Origin: Candidatus Goldiibacteriota bacterium
GTDB taxonomy: Bacteria; Oederibacteriota; PGYV01
Reading direction: 5' to 3'
DNA: 40,322 nt
Assembly: GCA_016937715.1 (NCBI GenBank)
Contig: JAFGWA010000039.1
Location: forward strand, 1-40,322
In this document: positions 1 through 8,608 of the stretch, piece by piece
Layout of the letters: the number at the start of each line of letters is the position of its first letter
Numbering within the stretch: position 1 is the first letter of the stretch
Program-made: the position numbers and the translations under genes
The notes under the pieces: generated by a model
What the model was told of the DNA's origin: nothing
The model's database searches: none
What the model saw: the letters and a program-made list of their open reading frames with translations, nothing else

Positions 1-71
1 ACGAGTTCGCTAAAATAATGAAAGAATACGTCAAAGAGGTAAAAATTCTTAACACCGCCGTCCTTGCCTGA
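1..71 (+). CDS. C-terminal tail of an unidentified protein (partial)
   Basis: An open frame enters from the left edge (first full codon at base 3) and stops at TGA 69-71. The 22 visible residues are EFAKIMKEYVKEVKILNTAVLA, too few to assign a family. It is supported only by being open to the edge, by same-strand context and by the clear promoter that follows it, so it could be chance. No terminator-like hairpin follows before the rpsB promoter. Confidence 0.4.
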   Translation, partial: EFAKIMKEYVKEVKILNTAVLA

Positions 72-98
72 ATTTTTACCTGAATTCATAAAAAATAC

Positions 99-127
99 TT
101 GTCTTATAGGGTAAAATCTGATATCAT
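99..127 (+). promoter_or_regulatory. Sigma70-type promoter of rpsB-tsf
   Basis: A -35 box TTGTCT at 99-104 and a -10 box TATCAT at 122-127 are separated by 17 bp. Transcription would start near 134 and leave a leader of roughly 105 nt before rpsB. That length would allow leader control by S2, as known in other bacteria, but I did not recognise a specific structure. Confidence 0.5.
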
Positions 128-241
128 TTGCAGACTTTTAAAAAACGCATGTTTTCGGATTTTGCGGCTGGTCCCTTTATCATAAGGGTGCCGCGGGAGA
201 TGATGAAAACAGAGGCGAAAAAACCGGTACGGAGGAATACT

Positions 242-1084
242 ATGCCACAGATTACCATGAAAGCCCTGCTTGAATCAGGCGTCCATTTCGGACACCAGAC
301 CAAAAGATGGAACCCAAAGATGAAACCTTATATCTTTGCCGCAAGGAACGGGATTTACATCATTGACCTTCAGAAGACCTTAAAGTACACCAAGGAAGCT
401 TCACAGTACTTAAGGACCATCGTCAGGAACGGCGAAAAAGTTATATTTGTCGGCACCAAAAAACAGGCCAAAGACGCCATCAAAGAAGAAGCCATACGCT
501 GCGGAATGCCTTACATTGCGTCACGCTGGCTTGGCGGAATTCTTACCAACTTTACCACAATCAAAACCAGGGTGGCCCGTTTAAAACAGCTTGAAGATAT
601 GGAAGCAACCGGTTACATCAACCGCTATCCGGTAAAAGAAAAAATGAACATGATTAAAGAAATGAAAAAGCTGCAGAATAACCTTGGCGGCTTAAAGGAT
701 ATGAACGAACTTCCCGGAGCGCTTTTCATCATAGACGTAAAAAGGGAAGAAAATGCCGTACGCGAAGGCAACAGGCTTGGAGTTCCGGTAGTGGCTGTTG
801 TTGACACAAACTGCGACCCTGACGGAATAGACAAAATAATCCCCGGTAATGACGACGCTATAAGGGCTGTAAGGCTTATGTGTAAGATTATGGCTGATAC
901 CATTATTGAAGAAAAAGTGGCTATGGAAAAAGAAAAAGAAGTGGCAATGCAGAAGGAAGAATCAGAAAAAACAAAAGAACAGTCTGTTGAAGGAATGGAA
1001 AACGCGGCGGAAGTTGCTGCTGCTGCGGCTGATAACACGAATTACGCTGAAGTATTTAAAGATAAGCCGGAAGGCGCAAAGTAG
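242..1084 (+). CDS. rpsB: 30S ribosomal protein S2
   Basis: Ribosomal protein S2 of the small subunit, 280 residues. The start is ATG 242 because GGAGG at 231-235 sits 6 nt upstream and the protein then begins with the family-typical [19 protein letters not shown]. The open frame continues 38 codons further upstream but that part does not resemble S2. The core motifs are present: the [12 protein letters not shown] segment, the IDLQKT helix start, the [11 protein letters not shown] segment and the VVDTNCDP segment. The last 50 or so residues form a Glu/Lys/Ala-rich tail, common and variable in S2. tsf follows after 30 nt, the usual rpsB-tsf pair, probably on one transcript from the promoter at 99-127. 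Confidence 0.98.
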   Translation: MPQITMKALLESGVHFGHQTKRWNPKMKPYIFAARNGIYIIDLQKTLKYTKEASQYLRTIVRNGEKVIFVGTKKQAKDAIKEEAIRCGMPYIASRWLGGILTNFTTIKTRVARLKQLEDMEATGYINRYPVKEKMNMIKEMKKLQNNLGGLKDMNELPGALFIIDVKREENAVREGNRLGVPVVAVVDTNCDPDGIDKIIPGNDDAIRAVRLMCKIMADTIIEEKVAMEKEKEVAMQKEESEKTKEQSVEGMENAAEVAAAAADNTNYAEVFKDKPEGAK

Positions 1085-1114
1085 TATCCAAACTATAAAA
1101 AAAGGTGATATAAA

Positions 1115-1717
1115 ATGGCAGAAGTGACAACTGAACTGGTAAAAGAATTAAGGGAAAAAACAGGCGCCGGCATCGGCGACTGCCGCAAGGCTCTTATGGA
1201 ATGCGAAGGCGATATTGAAAAAGCAGGCGAGTGGCTGCGTGAAAAAGGAATTGCGTCTGCCGGTAAAAGGGCGGGAAAATCAGCTAATCAGGGGCTGATA
1301 TTCAGCTACATCCACGGCGAAGGAAAAGTGGGTGTGCTGCTTGAAGTGAACTGCGAAACAGATTTTGTGGCAAGGACAGAAGATTTCAAGGACCTGTGCA
1401 AAGATATAGCAATGCAGATAGCGGCAATGAATCCGCTTTATGTAAGGCGTGAAGAAGTGCCTCTTGAAGTCATTGAGAAAGAAAAAGAAATATATACGGC
1501 ACAGATGGCGGAAACAAAAAAGCCGGCTAATATCATTGAAAAGATTGTGCTTGGAAAACTGGACAAATATTTCAGCGAAGTATGCCTGCTGGAACAGCTT
1601 TTTGTGAAAGACGACACCAAAAATGTTGATACGCTTGTTAAGGAAAAAATAGGTAAAATCGGCGAAAATATCTCTGTTAAAAGGTTCGCCAGGTTTGTAC
1701 TTGGAGAAAATGTTTAA
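1115..1717 (+). CDS. tsf: Elongation factor Ts
   Basis: Guanine nucleotide exchange factor that regenerates EF-Tu-GTP in translation. At 200 residues it is a short EF-Ts, like the Thermus type with a reduced dimerisation module, rather than the roughly 280-residue E. coli type. The N-terminal UBA-like domain carries TGAGIGDCRKAL (about residues 16-27), followed by the EKAGEWLREKG segment. The EF-Tu contact region contains LLEVNCETDFVAR near residues 75-87. The start ATG has AAGGTGA about 7 nt upstream. It pairs with rpsB and is separated from pyrH by 155 nt holding a separate promoter. Confidence 0.97.
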   Translation: MAEVTTELVKELREKTGAGIGDCRKALMECEGDIEKAGEWLREKGIASAGKRAGKSANQGLIFSYIHGEGKVGVLLEVNCETDFVARTEDFKDLCKDIAMQIAAMNPLYVRREEVPLEVIEKEKEIYTAQMAETKKPANIIEKIVLGKLDKYFSEVCLLEQLFVKDDTKNVDTLVKEKIGKIGENISVKRFARFVLGENV

Positions 1718-1741
1718 CACAGCCAAAACCTTAATATTTCA

Positions 1742-1770
1742 TTGTGATTTAAAGGCGGATGTTTTATAAT
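1742..1770 (+). promoter_or_regulatory. Sigma70-type promoter of pyrH and downstream genes
   Basis: TTGTGA at 1742-1747 and a consensus TATAAT at 1765-1770 are separated by 17 bp. The predicted start near 1777 lies just before the inverted repeat at 1781-1808, so that hairpin would be the first thing transcribed. Confidence 0.65.
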
Positions 1771-1780
1771 AATTAACAAT

Positions 1781-1808
1781 TCCCCTCCTCACTAACCTGG
1801 GGAGGGGA
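1781..1808 (+). terminator. G/C-rich hairpin between tsf and pyrH (terminator or 5' leader hairpin)
   Basis: Arms TCCCCTCC (1781-1788) and GGAGGGGA (1801-1808) are perfect complements. Two further pairs, one of them G-T, close the stem to 10 bp around an 8-nt loop. The T run afterwards is weak (ATAGTATTTTAAG). By position it can end rpsB-tsf transcripts. It also lies immediately downstream of the pyrH promoter, so it could instead be a 5' stem-loop or attenuator of the pyrH mRNA. The sequence does not decide between these. Confidence 0.5.
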
Positions 1809-1872
1809 TAGTATTTTAAGGGCTTAATTTAATGCAATTATACCTGTATCCTGAAAAAAGGCGGAGACTCTG

Positions 1873-2601
1873 ATGGCTAAAAAGGCAAAATCCGGCGGGA
1901 AAAACTACAAACGCATAATGCTGAAAATAAGCGGCGAAGCTTTAGCCGGGGACAAAAGCAGCGGAATTGACTATGAAACAATTCACAGGATTGCTTCAGA
2001 GATAAAAGAAGTTCAGAAAATGGGAGTTCAGATAGGCGTGGTAATAGGCGGCGGAAACATTTTCCGGGGCGGCAGGGGAAAGATAAAGATAGACAGGGTG
2101 GTAGGCGATTACATGGGGATGCTTGCCACAATCATAAACGCTATGGCTGTGCAGGATATTTTAGAGCACATGGGCGTTCAGACAAGGGTTTTAACGGCAA
2201 TTGAAATGAAACAGATAGCGGAACCCTATATCAGAAGAAGGGCTATGAGGCACCTTGAAAAAGGGCGGGTGGTTATTTTCGCGGGCGGCACAGGAAACCC
2301 CTATTTTACAACCGATACCGCCGCGGCTTTAAGGGGAATTGAAATAGGCGCGGAAGTTTTTTTAAAAGCCACAAAGGTTTCCGGCGTTTACAGCGGCGAC
2401 CCAATGACTGATAAAAATGCCAAACGTTATACAGCTTTAAAATATATGGATGTGTTAAGCAAGAATTTAAAAGTAATAGATTCTACGGCGATATCGCTTT
2501 GCATGGAAAATAATATACCGCTGGTTATATTTAACATGAAGGAAAAGGGGAACGTAAAGAAAGTTGTGCAGAAGAAAAACATAGGCACAACCATTAGCTA
2601 A
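1873..2601 (+). CDS. pyrH: UMP kinase
   Basis: Phosphorylates UMP to UDP with ATP, a hexameric bacterial enzyme of the amino acid kinase fold in pyrimidine nucleotide synthesis. It has 242 residues, the usual size. The family order is complete: [12 protein letters not shown] near residues 13-24, [12 protein letters not shown] near 54-65, the [13 protein letters not shown] segment, [19 protein letters not shown] in the UMP/ATP site, and [14 protein letters not shown] short basic tail ([11 protein letters not shown]) precedes the core. GGCGGAG lies upstream of ATG 1873. frr follows after 10 nt, so the genes are probably co-transcribed. Confidence 0.97.
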   Translation: MAKKAKSGGKNYKRIMLKISGEALAGDKSSGIDYETIHRIASEIKEVQKMGVQIGVVIGGGNIFRGGRGKIKIDRVVGDYMGMLATIINAMAVQDILEHMGVQTRVLTAIEMKQIAEPYIRRRAMRHLEKGRVVIFAGGTGNPYFTTDTAAALRGIEIGAEVFLKATKVSGVYSGDPMTDKNAKRYTALKYMDVLSKNLKVIDSTAISLCMENNIPLVIFNMKEKGNVKKVVQKKNIGTTIS

Positions 2602-2611
2602 GGAGGGCAAT

Positions 2612-3166
2612 ATGAACCAGATATTCGCGGAATGCGAAAGCAAAATGAAAAAAACCACGGAACATTTTATCAAGGAACTTGGGTCATTAAGGACGGGCAG
2701 GGCAAGTACTTCCGTGCTTGACGGAATAAAGGTTCCCTATTATGGAAATGAAATGCCGATAAATCAGGTTGCAAGTATGGCTGTCATAGAAGCCAAGACA
2801 ATAGATATTAAGCCCTGGGACAAAGGGGCTTTGTCAGAAATAGAAAAAGCTATATTGGCATCCAACCTGGGAGTTTCTGTCACAAATACCGGCGATTCGC
2901 TTAAAGTAAGATTTCCTGAATTAACCGAAGAAACAAGGAAAGACATGGTAAAAAAAGTAAAAAAAATGGCCGAAGAGACAAAGGTGGACGTAAGAAACAT
3001 ACGCCGTGACGCGAATGAAAAAGCAAAAGAAAAAGAAAAAAATAAAGAAGTGTCAGAAGACGAATTAAAAAACGCGGAAGGCAAAATTCAGAAGATAACC
3101 GATAAAGCCATAGCGGATATTGACCACATAGCCAAACAAAAAGAAGAAGAATTAATGAAGATTTAA
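2612..3166 (+). CDS. frr: Ribosome recycling factor
   Basis: Splits the post-termination ribosome together with EF-G. It has 184 residues, the standard length. The sequence shows the family hallmarks: LRTGRASTSVLDGIKVPYYG near the N-terminus, an AKTIDIKPWD strand and SNLGVSVTNTGDSLKVRFPELTEE split over the hinge. A final coiled-coil helix carries VDVRNIRRDANEKAKE and a charged stretch ending in IADIDHIAKQKEEELMKI. A strong site AGGAGGG lies 5 nt before ATG 2612. It sits 10 nt after pyrH and 11 nt before uppS. Confidence 0.97.
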   Translation: MNQIFAECESKMKKTTEHFIKELGSLRTGRASTSVLDGIKVPYYGNEMPINQVASMAVIEAKTIDIKPWDKGALSEIEKAILASNLGVSVTNTGDSLKVRFPELTEETRKDMVKKVKKMAEETKVDVRNIRRDANEKAKEKEKNKEVSEDELKNAEGKIQKITDKAIADIDHIAKQKEEELMKI

Positions 3167-3177
3167 GGATAAATATT

Positions 3178-3894
3178 GTGGATAAAAACCGCCTGCCGGT
3201 TCACATTGCCGTTATTATGGACGGCAATGGAAGATGGGCAAAAAAAAGGGGACTGCCCAGAATAATGGGGCACAAAGAGGGAGCGGAATCCGTAAGGGTG
3301 ATTACGGAGACGTGCGCGCAAATAGGGATAAAATACCTTACCTTCTACGCTTTTTCCACAGAAAACTGGAAGCGCCCAAAACCTGAAGTGAAATTTTTAA
3401 TGTCAATGCTTGATTCTTATCTAAAGCGCGAACGCAAAACTATTATGAAAAATAATATACGGTTTAAATCAATCGGAGACAGAAAAAAACTGCCTTCTGT
3501 TGTAATAAAAAAGATAAACGCGCTTGAAAAAGAATCCTTAAAAAATACCGGCCTTACTATGATATTGGCTTTAAACTACGGCTCCCGTGACGAGATTAAA
3601 AAGGCTTTTATTAAGATAGCAAAAAAGGTTAAAACAGGCGAAGTTAAACCTTCTGATATAACCGAAAAAATGATAGAAGAAAACCTTTACACAAAAAACA
3701 TACCTGACCCGGACCTGATGATAAGGACAAGCGGAGAGATGAGAATAAGTAATTTCTTATTGTGGCAGCTTGCTTATTCGGAACTGTACGTGACCGGCAC
3801 TCTGTGGCCGGATTTCAGAAAAAAAGAACTTATCGCGGCTATTGAAGAATATCAAAAACGCGACAGAAGGTTCGGAGGGCTTACAAATGGTTAA
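3178..3894 (+). CDS. uppS: Isoprenyl (undecaprenyl) diphosphate synthase
   Basis: cis-Prenyltransferase that extends farnesyl diphosphate with isopentenyl diphosphate to make the C55 carrier lipid for cell-wall polymers. The 238 residues include the catalytic MDGNGRWAK motif with Asp15, the GHKEGAE segment, YAFSTENWKRP, and the C-terminal DLMIRTSGEMRISNFLLWQ and SELYVT motifs. The start is GTG 3178, with AAGGAT upstream and no better ATG. The last 8 nt overlap cdsA. It supplies the lipid carrier, while dxr and ispG in the same cluster supply the C5 precursors. Confidence 0.97.
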   Translation: MDKNRLPVHIAVIMDGNGRWAKKRGLPRIMGHKEGAESVRVITETCAQIGIKYLTFYAFSTENWKRPKPEVKFLMSMLDSYLKRERKTIMKNNIRFKSIGDRKKLPSVVIKKINALEKESLKNTGLTMILALNYGSRDEIKKAFIKIAKKVKTGEVKPSDITEKMIEENLYTKNIPDPDLMIRTSGEMRISNFLLWQLAYSELYVTGTLWPDFRKKELIAAIEEYQKRDRRFGGLTNG

Positions 3895-4690
3895 AAGAAT
3901 TATAATCTCGCTTATTATTCTTCCGGTATTTGTTTTTCTTATTTTCTATCCGAATCCTTATTTTTTTGTCGCGCTTAACATTATCGCGCTTACTATGGCG
4001 TTAAACGAACTGTACGTGATGCTTGAAAATAAAGGGGATAAAAATTTCAGGCTTACAGGGCTTGCGATTTCTTTTGTGGTTCTTGCTTTAATTACCATGC
4101 AGATGGAAAAGTCCTACGTATTTTTTGCTTCCGCGCTTTTTATAATGGGTCTGTTCTTTATGGTGGTTTTAAAAAAAGATGTTGAAGGCCTTCCCAGAGT
4201 ATTTAATACTCTTGGGCCTGTGTTTTATATTACAATTCTTGGTTCGTTTGGGATTTTGTTAAGGTTTATAGAACCGGGAGGCAGCTGGTGGGTATTCCTT
4301 CTTGGACTTTTAACGCTTACCTATGACGGAGGAGCGTATTTCGTGGGGTCTTCAATCGGAAAGCATAAACTTATACCTGAACTGTCGCCGGGCAAAACAA
4401 TTGAAGGGTGCATAGGCGGAGTCATAGTAAATGTAATTGTGGCGGCAGTTGTTTCCTTAACTGTGCTGCCAAAAGGGTTTATTGCGATACACCACGTTAT
4501 GATACTTGCTGTTATATTATCTTTCACCGGACAGGTAGGCGATATCGCGGAATCGGTAATTAAAAGATACGCGGGCGTAAAAAATTCATCCGATTTACTG
4601 CCTGAACACGGGGGGGCCCTTGATAAAATTGACTCTATGATGTTCAATGCCCCGGTATTATATTTTTACATAAAAACTTTTCTGATGTAA
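3887..4690 (+). CDS. cdsA: Phosphatidate cytidylyltransferase (CDP-diglyceride synthase)
   Basis: Integral membrane enzyme converting phosphatidic acid and CTP to CDP-diacylglycerol, the branch point to membrane phospholipids. I place the start at ATG 3887, 7 nt after GGAGGG (3874-3879), giving 267 residues. The open frame extends 15 codons further upstream but lies inside uppS there. Several hydrophobic segments cover the first 200 residues. The C-terminal signature is present: ESVIKRYAGVKNSSDLLPEHGG followed by ALDKIDSMMFNAP, with the conserved acidic residues. It overlaps uppS by 8 nt, suggesting translational coupling. Confidence 0.95.
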   Translation: MVKRIIISLIILPVFVFLIFYPNPYFFVALNIIALTMALNELYVMLENKGDKNFRLTGLAISFVVLALITMQMEKSYVFFASALFIMGLFFMVVLKKDVEGLPRVFNTLGPVFYITILGSFGILLRFIEPGGSWWVFLLGLLTLTYDGGAYFVGSSIGKHKLIPELSPGKTIEGCIGGVIVNVIVAAVVSLTVLPKGFIAIHHVMILAVILSFTGQVGDIAESVIKRYAGVKNSSDLLPEHGGALDKIDSMMFNAPVLYFYIKTFLM

Positions 4691-4710
4691 CGGAGACAAA
4701 AGGATAAATT

Positions 4711-5856
4711 TTGAAAAAAATAGCAATTCTGGGTTCCACAGGCTCCATAGGAAAATCCGCGCTTGAACTGTTTGACGGGCCGCTGTCAGATTATAAAGTA
4801 ATTGCCCTGTCAGCCAATGATAACGCGCGGGAAATGTTAAAACAGGCAAAAAAATATAAGCCTAAATATATTGCCATGCTTGATACAAAGGCCGCGGAAT
4901 TTTTAAAAAAGAAACTTAAAGGTATTAAGGTTTTATCCGGCATGGAAGGGCTTATTGAACTTGCGGTATTACAAGAAGCTGACGTAATTTTATTATCTGT
5001 TGTCGGCGCCGTGGGAATGGTTCCCCTTTTATCCGCCATAAGAAAAGGCAAGACAATCGCCCTTGCAAACAAAGAAGCCCTGATAATAGCCGGTGAACTT
5101 ATAAAAAAAGAGGTAAAAAAATACGGCGCCACCATACTTCCGGTTGACAGCGAGCATAACGCTGTTTTCCAGGCAATGCAGGGAAATAAAAAAGAATACA
5201 TAAAAAAGCTTATCATTACCGCGTCAGGAGGCCCTTTAAAAAATACGCCGTTTGAAAACTTTAAAAAAATATCAGTGGAACAGGCGCTGGCACATCCAAC
5301 CTGGAAGATGGGAAGAAAGATAACCATTGATTCTTCCACGTTAATGAACAAGGGGCTGGAAGTGATTGAAGCGCACTACCTGTTTGATATTCCTTTTGAA
5401 AAAATAGAAGTGGTGATACACCCGCAGTCCATAGTGCATTCGCTTGTGGAATACATAGACGGTTCTGTAATGGCGCAGCTTTCAAATCCGGACATGAAAC
5501 TTCCTATCATGTACGCCTTAACATATCCGGAAAGAAGGCAGGGTATTGTAAAACCGTTAAATCTTGCGCAGGCGGGCAGGCTTGAATTTTACCCGGTGGA
5601 TTTTACAAAGTTTAAGGCTTTTTCAATCGCGTTAAAAGCCGGAAAAGCCGGCGGTACAATGCCGGCGTGCATGAATGCAGCAAACGAAACAGCCGTACAC
5701 GCGTTTCTGGAAAAACGCATTACCTTTGACAGAATCACTGACATAGTTGAAAAAACGGTTTTATTGCATAAAAACATAAAAAATCCAAATCTGGAACAGA
5801 TATTAAAAACTGACCTGCTTTCAAGGCAGGCGGCAGAGGAGATTATAAATGGTTGA
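4711..5856 (+). CDS. dxr: 1-deoxy-D-xylulose 5-phosphate reductoisomerase
   Basis: NADPH-dependent conversion of DXP to 2-C-methyl-D-erythritol 4-phosphate, the committed step of the non-mevalonate (MEP) isoprenoid pathway. The 381 residues start at TTG 4711 with AGGAT about 6 nt upstream; no ATG lies closer to the conserved N-terminus. The Rossmann motif GSTGSIGKSALE is at residues 8-19. Further motifs are LANKEALI, the metal and substrate site PVDSEHNA, ASGGPLKN, the HPTWKMGRKITIDSSTLMNK segment split over the flexible loop, and IVHSLVEYIDGSVMAQLS. The last 8 nt overlap rseP. Confidence 0.97.
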   Translation: MKKIAILGSTGSIGKSALELFDGPLSDYKVIALSANDNAREMLKQAKKYKPKYIAMLDTKAAEFLKKKLKGIKVLSGMEGLIELAVLQEADVILLSVVGAVGMVPLLSAIRKGKTIALANKEALIIAGELIKKEVKKYGATILPVDSEHNAVFQAMQGNKKEYIKKLIITASGGPLKNTPFENFKKISVEQALAHPTWKMGRKITIDSSTLMNKGLEVIEAHYLFDIPFEKIEVVIHPQSIVHSLVEYIDGSVMAQLSNPDMKLPIMYALTYPERRQGIVKPLNLAQAGRLEFYPVDFTKFKAFSIALKAGKAGGTMPACMNAANETAVHAFLEKRITFDRITDIVEKTVLLHKNIKNPNLEQILKTDLLSRQAAEEIING

Positions 5857-7168
5857 AGTATTGTATATAGTAGTTGCCCTTGGCATAACGGTTCTTGTAC
5901 ACGAACTTGGTCATTTTGTGGCGGCAAAAGCACAGGGAATAAAGGTTGAAAAGTTTTCCATCGGCTGGGGGCCGCCTATTGTGTCTTTTAAAAAAGGGGA
6001 CACTGAATACATGATTTCCTGGCTTTTTTTCCTTGGCGGATTTGTAAAACTTGAAGGGGAACACCCCGAAGAAGCGCATCCGGAAAATGAAAATGCTTTT
6101 TTAAACCAGCCGGTTCCAAAAAAACTGCTTGTTGCGGTATCCGGGGTTTTCATGAACTATGTTTTTGCCGTATTTCTAATATGGGTAGTTTTAATGGCTG
6201 GCACTGATGTTTTAAAACCGCAGGTTGGAGAAATTAAAGACGGGTATCCTGCTGCTGCGGCGGGTATTAAAACAGGCGACCTGGTAACAGAAATAAACGG
6301 TAAAAAAGTAAAATACTGGGAAGATTTATCAGAAGGCATAAAAGAAGCCGGCGAAAAAGAAATGACAATTAAATTAACGCGTGCGGGTAAGGAAGAAACG
6401 GTTAAAGTAATTCCAAAGATAGAAGAATCCGTAACCATTCTTAACGAAAAAGAAAAGAGGCCATTTATAGGCATAAGCCCGCTTGCGGAAACAATGTATA
6501 TTGACAGTTTTGAAAAGGGTTATCCCGCGGAAACGTCCGGCTTAAAAAAAGGCGATAAACTTATTTCAGTAAACGGAAATAAGACGGAATACTGGGAAGA
6601 TTTTAAAGCGCAAATGCAGAACACAAAAGGTAAAGACACTATAATTGAAGCGGAAAGAAACGGCGCCATTATGAGGTTCAAAATTACGCCGAAAGAACAA
6701 AAAAATGAAAATGAAATTAAGTATATTGCGGGAATAGTTCCGGCCTATAATGCGATAAAAGAAAGGTACAATCCGATAATTGCTTTTGGCAAGGCTGTTG
6801 ATAAAACATGGGAACTGACTTCGCTTACTGTCAAATCCATATACAGGATGATAACAAGAAAAATGGCGGCTGATGTGGCAGGGCCTATCGGTGTCATGGA
6901 AATATCATACAAAGTGGCCAAAACCGGGATAATAAACCTGCTTATGCTTTTTGCTATTATAAATATTAATTTAGCTATTGTGAACTTTCTGCCTGTACTG
7001 CCGCTGGACGGCGGCCTTGCGCTGATATTTACAATTGAGGGCATAACAAAAAAACCGGTATCTTTAAGGGTACAGGAAGCTTTAATGCAGCTTGGCTGGT
7101 TTTTATTAATCGCCCTGCTTGTGTTTGTCACGTATAAGGATATCGTAAGGCTGTTTTTCAAAGTGTAG
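5849..7168 (+). CDS. rseP: RseP-like site-2 intramembrane zinc metalloprotease
   Basis: Membrane-embedded protease of the S2P/M50 family that cleaves transmembrane substrates, classically the anti-sigma factor RseA in envelope stress. The zinc motif HELGH is at residues 18-22 inside the first membrane segment. The second active-site motif LPVLPLDGG lies near the C-terminus and is followed by two hydrophobic helices. Between them are two PDZ domains, about residues 125-195 and 210-285, the two-PDZ architecture of RseP at 439 residues. GAGGAG precedes ATG 5849, which overlaps dxr by 8 nt. No rpoE or rseA homologue is in the window, so the substrate is unknown. Confidence 0.95.
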   Translation: MVEVLYIVVALGITVLVHELGHFVAAKAQGIKVEKFSIGWGPPIVSFKKGDTEYMISWLFFLGGFVKLEGEHPEEAHPENENAFLNQPVPKKLLVAVSGVFMNYVFAVFLIWVVLMAGTDVLKPQVGEIKDGYPAAAAGIKTGDLVTEINGKKVKYWEDLSEGIKEAGEKEMTIKLTRAGKEETVKVIPKIEESVTILNEKEKRPFIGISPLAETMYIDSFEKGYPAETSGLKKGDKLISVNGNKTEYWEDFKAQMQNTKGKDTIIEAERNGAIMRFKITPKEQKNENEIKYIAGIVPAYNAIKERYNPIIAFGKAVDKTWELTSLTVKSIYRMITRKMAADVAGPIGVMEISYKVAKTGIINLLMLFAIININLAIVNFLPVLPLDGGLALIFTIEGITKKPVSLRVQEALMQLGWFLLIALLVFVTYKDIVRLFFKV

Positions 7169-7234
7169 TTTTTAAATGTTTTAATGGTGTGTAAGTTTTG
7201 GAAGTTGTTTTCAAAATGATATAAAGAGGAAGAT

Positions 7235-8296
7235 ATGCATAAAACAAAAACAGTTATAATCGGCGGTTTAAAAACAGGCGGCGGCGCGCCTGTGCGCGTG
7301 CAGTCCATGACCAACACAAAAACAACAGACATAAAGGGTACAATAGGACAGATAAAAAGGCTTGAAAAAGCCGGGTGTGAACTTGTCCGCTGTTCCGTTC
7401 CTGACCATGAATCCGCGCTGGCGTTAAAACAGATAAAAAGGAAAATAAATATTCCGCTTATAGCCGACATCCACTTTGATTACAAACTTGCCATAGAGGC
7501 AATGGAAAACGGCGCGGACAAGATAAGGATAAATCCGGGCAATATAGGAAGTGAAGAAAAGGTAATAGCTGTTATAAACGCCGCCAAAAAATATAAAACC
7601 GCGATACGTATCGGTGTTAATTCGGGATCGCTTCAGAAAAACGTAAAATACACGCTTAAGAATAAAAGTAATAACGCTGACGCCAATACAATGACAGCCA
7701 GCCTTATGGAACACATTGAAACCTTTGAAAAACATGATTTTAACAGTATTGTTGTATCTTTGAAAGCGTCAGATGTAATGACCACAGTGGAAGCGTACAA
7801 ACTATTTTCCAAAGAGCGCGATTACCCGCTGCATATAGGGATTACAGAGGCGGGCACGGAAATATCGGGCATGATAAAATCCGCTGAAGGGCTTGGCATA
7901 CTTTTATATGAAGGCCTTGGCGATACAATGAGAGTATCATTAACGGCAGAGCCGGAGCTTGAAGTTTACGCCGCGTACAGAATGCTTTCCAACCTTGGTA
8001 TACGCAGATACGGCGTTGAAATAATATCGTGCCCCACATGCGCAAGGACGGAAATTAACGTAATAAAACTTGCCAAAGACGTGGAAAAAATGACAATGTA
8101 CATTCCAAAACCCCTTAAAGTGGCGGTAATGGGATGCTCTGTTAACGGCCCCGGCGAAGCCGCGCACGCGGATATAGGCGTGTCCGGGGGAAAAAAAATA
8201 GGGATTATAACGGTTAAAGGCAAAATTATAAAACGCGTCCCTAAAAAAGACCTTTTAAAAGAGTTTAATAAAGAACTGATGAAGTTTATAAAATAA
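7235..8296 (+). CDS. ispG: 4-hydroxy-3-methylbut-2-en-1-yl diphosphate synthase
   Basis: 4Fe-4S enzyme (GcpE) that reductively opens methylerythritol cyclodiphosphate to HMBPP, the penultimate MEP-pathway step. At 353 residues it is the short two-domain bacterial form. The TIM barrel begins with VRVQSMTNTKTTDI and contains IPLIADIHFDYKLA and DKIRINPGNIG. The cluster ligands are visible in the C-terminal domain: Cys266 and Cys269 in CPTC, Cys301 in VMGCSVNGPGE, and Glu308. The start has GAGGA upstream. It follows rseP after 66 nt without a terminator, so it may still belong to the same transcript. Confidence 0.97.
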   Translation: MHKTKTVIIGGLKTGGGAPVRVQSMTNTKTTDIKGTIGQIKRLEKAGCELVRCSVPDHESALALKQIKRKINIPLIADIHFDYKLAIEAMENGADKIRINPGNIGSEEKVIAVINAAKKYKTAIRIGVNSGSLQKNVKYTLKNKSNNADANTMTASLMEHIETFEKHDFNSIVVSLKASDVMTTVEAYKLFSKERDYPLHIGITEAGTEISGMIKSAEGLGILLYEGLGDTMRVSLTAEPELEVYAAYRMLSNLGIRRYGVEIISCPTCARTEINVIKLAKDVEKMTMYIPKPLKVAVMGCSVNGPGEAAHADIGVSGGKKIGIITVKGKIIKRVPKKDLLKEFNKELMKFIK

Positions 8297-8359
8297 CTAT
8301 GGCAGTATAATTCTAAAGTATGTTATCAAGTTGCAGACTGGTTTTATACGTTAGAATGA

Positions 8360-8387
8360 TTGACAAAGAAAATATAAAGATTATAAT
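8360..8387 (+). promoter_or_regulatory. Consensus sigma70 promoter of the DUF5678/retropepsin pair
   Basis: A perfect TTGACA (8360-8365) and a perfect TATAAT (8382-8387) with 16 bp between them. The predicted start lies near 8394, leaving a short leader before the gene at 8420. It shows this small pair can be transcribed independently of ispG. Confidence 0.75.
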
Positions 8388-8419
8388 TACTGTAACAATG
8401 ACGTTTTCAAGGAGAAAAA

Positions 8420-8608
8420 ATGCATCAGGTAATGATTAAAGAAAAAAAGTATCAGGGTAAATATGTGGCTGTAAAAAGTATGAATGACACCAAGGTTATT
8501 GCAAGCGGAAGCAGTATGAAAATAGCTTTTGATAAAGCGGTAAAGACGGGTGTTGAAAAACCTTTATTAATATATGTTCCTGAAAAAAATACGGTGCATA
8601 TTTATTAA
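8420..8608 (+). CDS. Small DUF5678-like protein
   Basis: A 62-residue protein with a strong site AAGGAG upstream of ATG. The pattern KYQGKYVAVKSMNDTKVIASG followed by a helix and KPLLIYVPEK resembles the DUF5678 family of small bacterial and archaeal proteins of unknown function, which I recall often lie next to retropepsin-like protease genes. The next gene abuts with no spacer (TAA then ATG). The tight pairing and separate promoter suggest a functional unit, possibly with a binding or antidote-like role for this protein. That role is inference only. Confidence 0.8.
   Translation: MHQVMIKEKKYQGKYVAVKSMNDTKVIASGSSMKIAFDKAVKTGVEKPLLIYVPEKNTVHIY

Noticed and set aside
128-241. N-terminal extension of ribosomal protein S2
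   Set aside because: The frame is open, but the extension does not resemble S2, and a strong ribosome site lies just before ATG 242.
7198-7225. Possible promoter for ispG (TTGGAA-16-TATAAA)
   Set aside because: Transcription would start about 3 nt before the ATG and leave out the visible ribosome site, so it is unlikely to be used.
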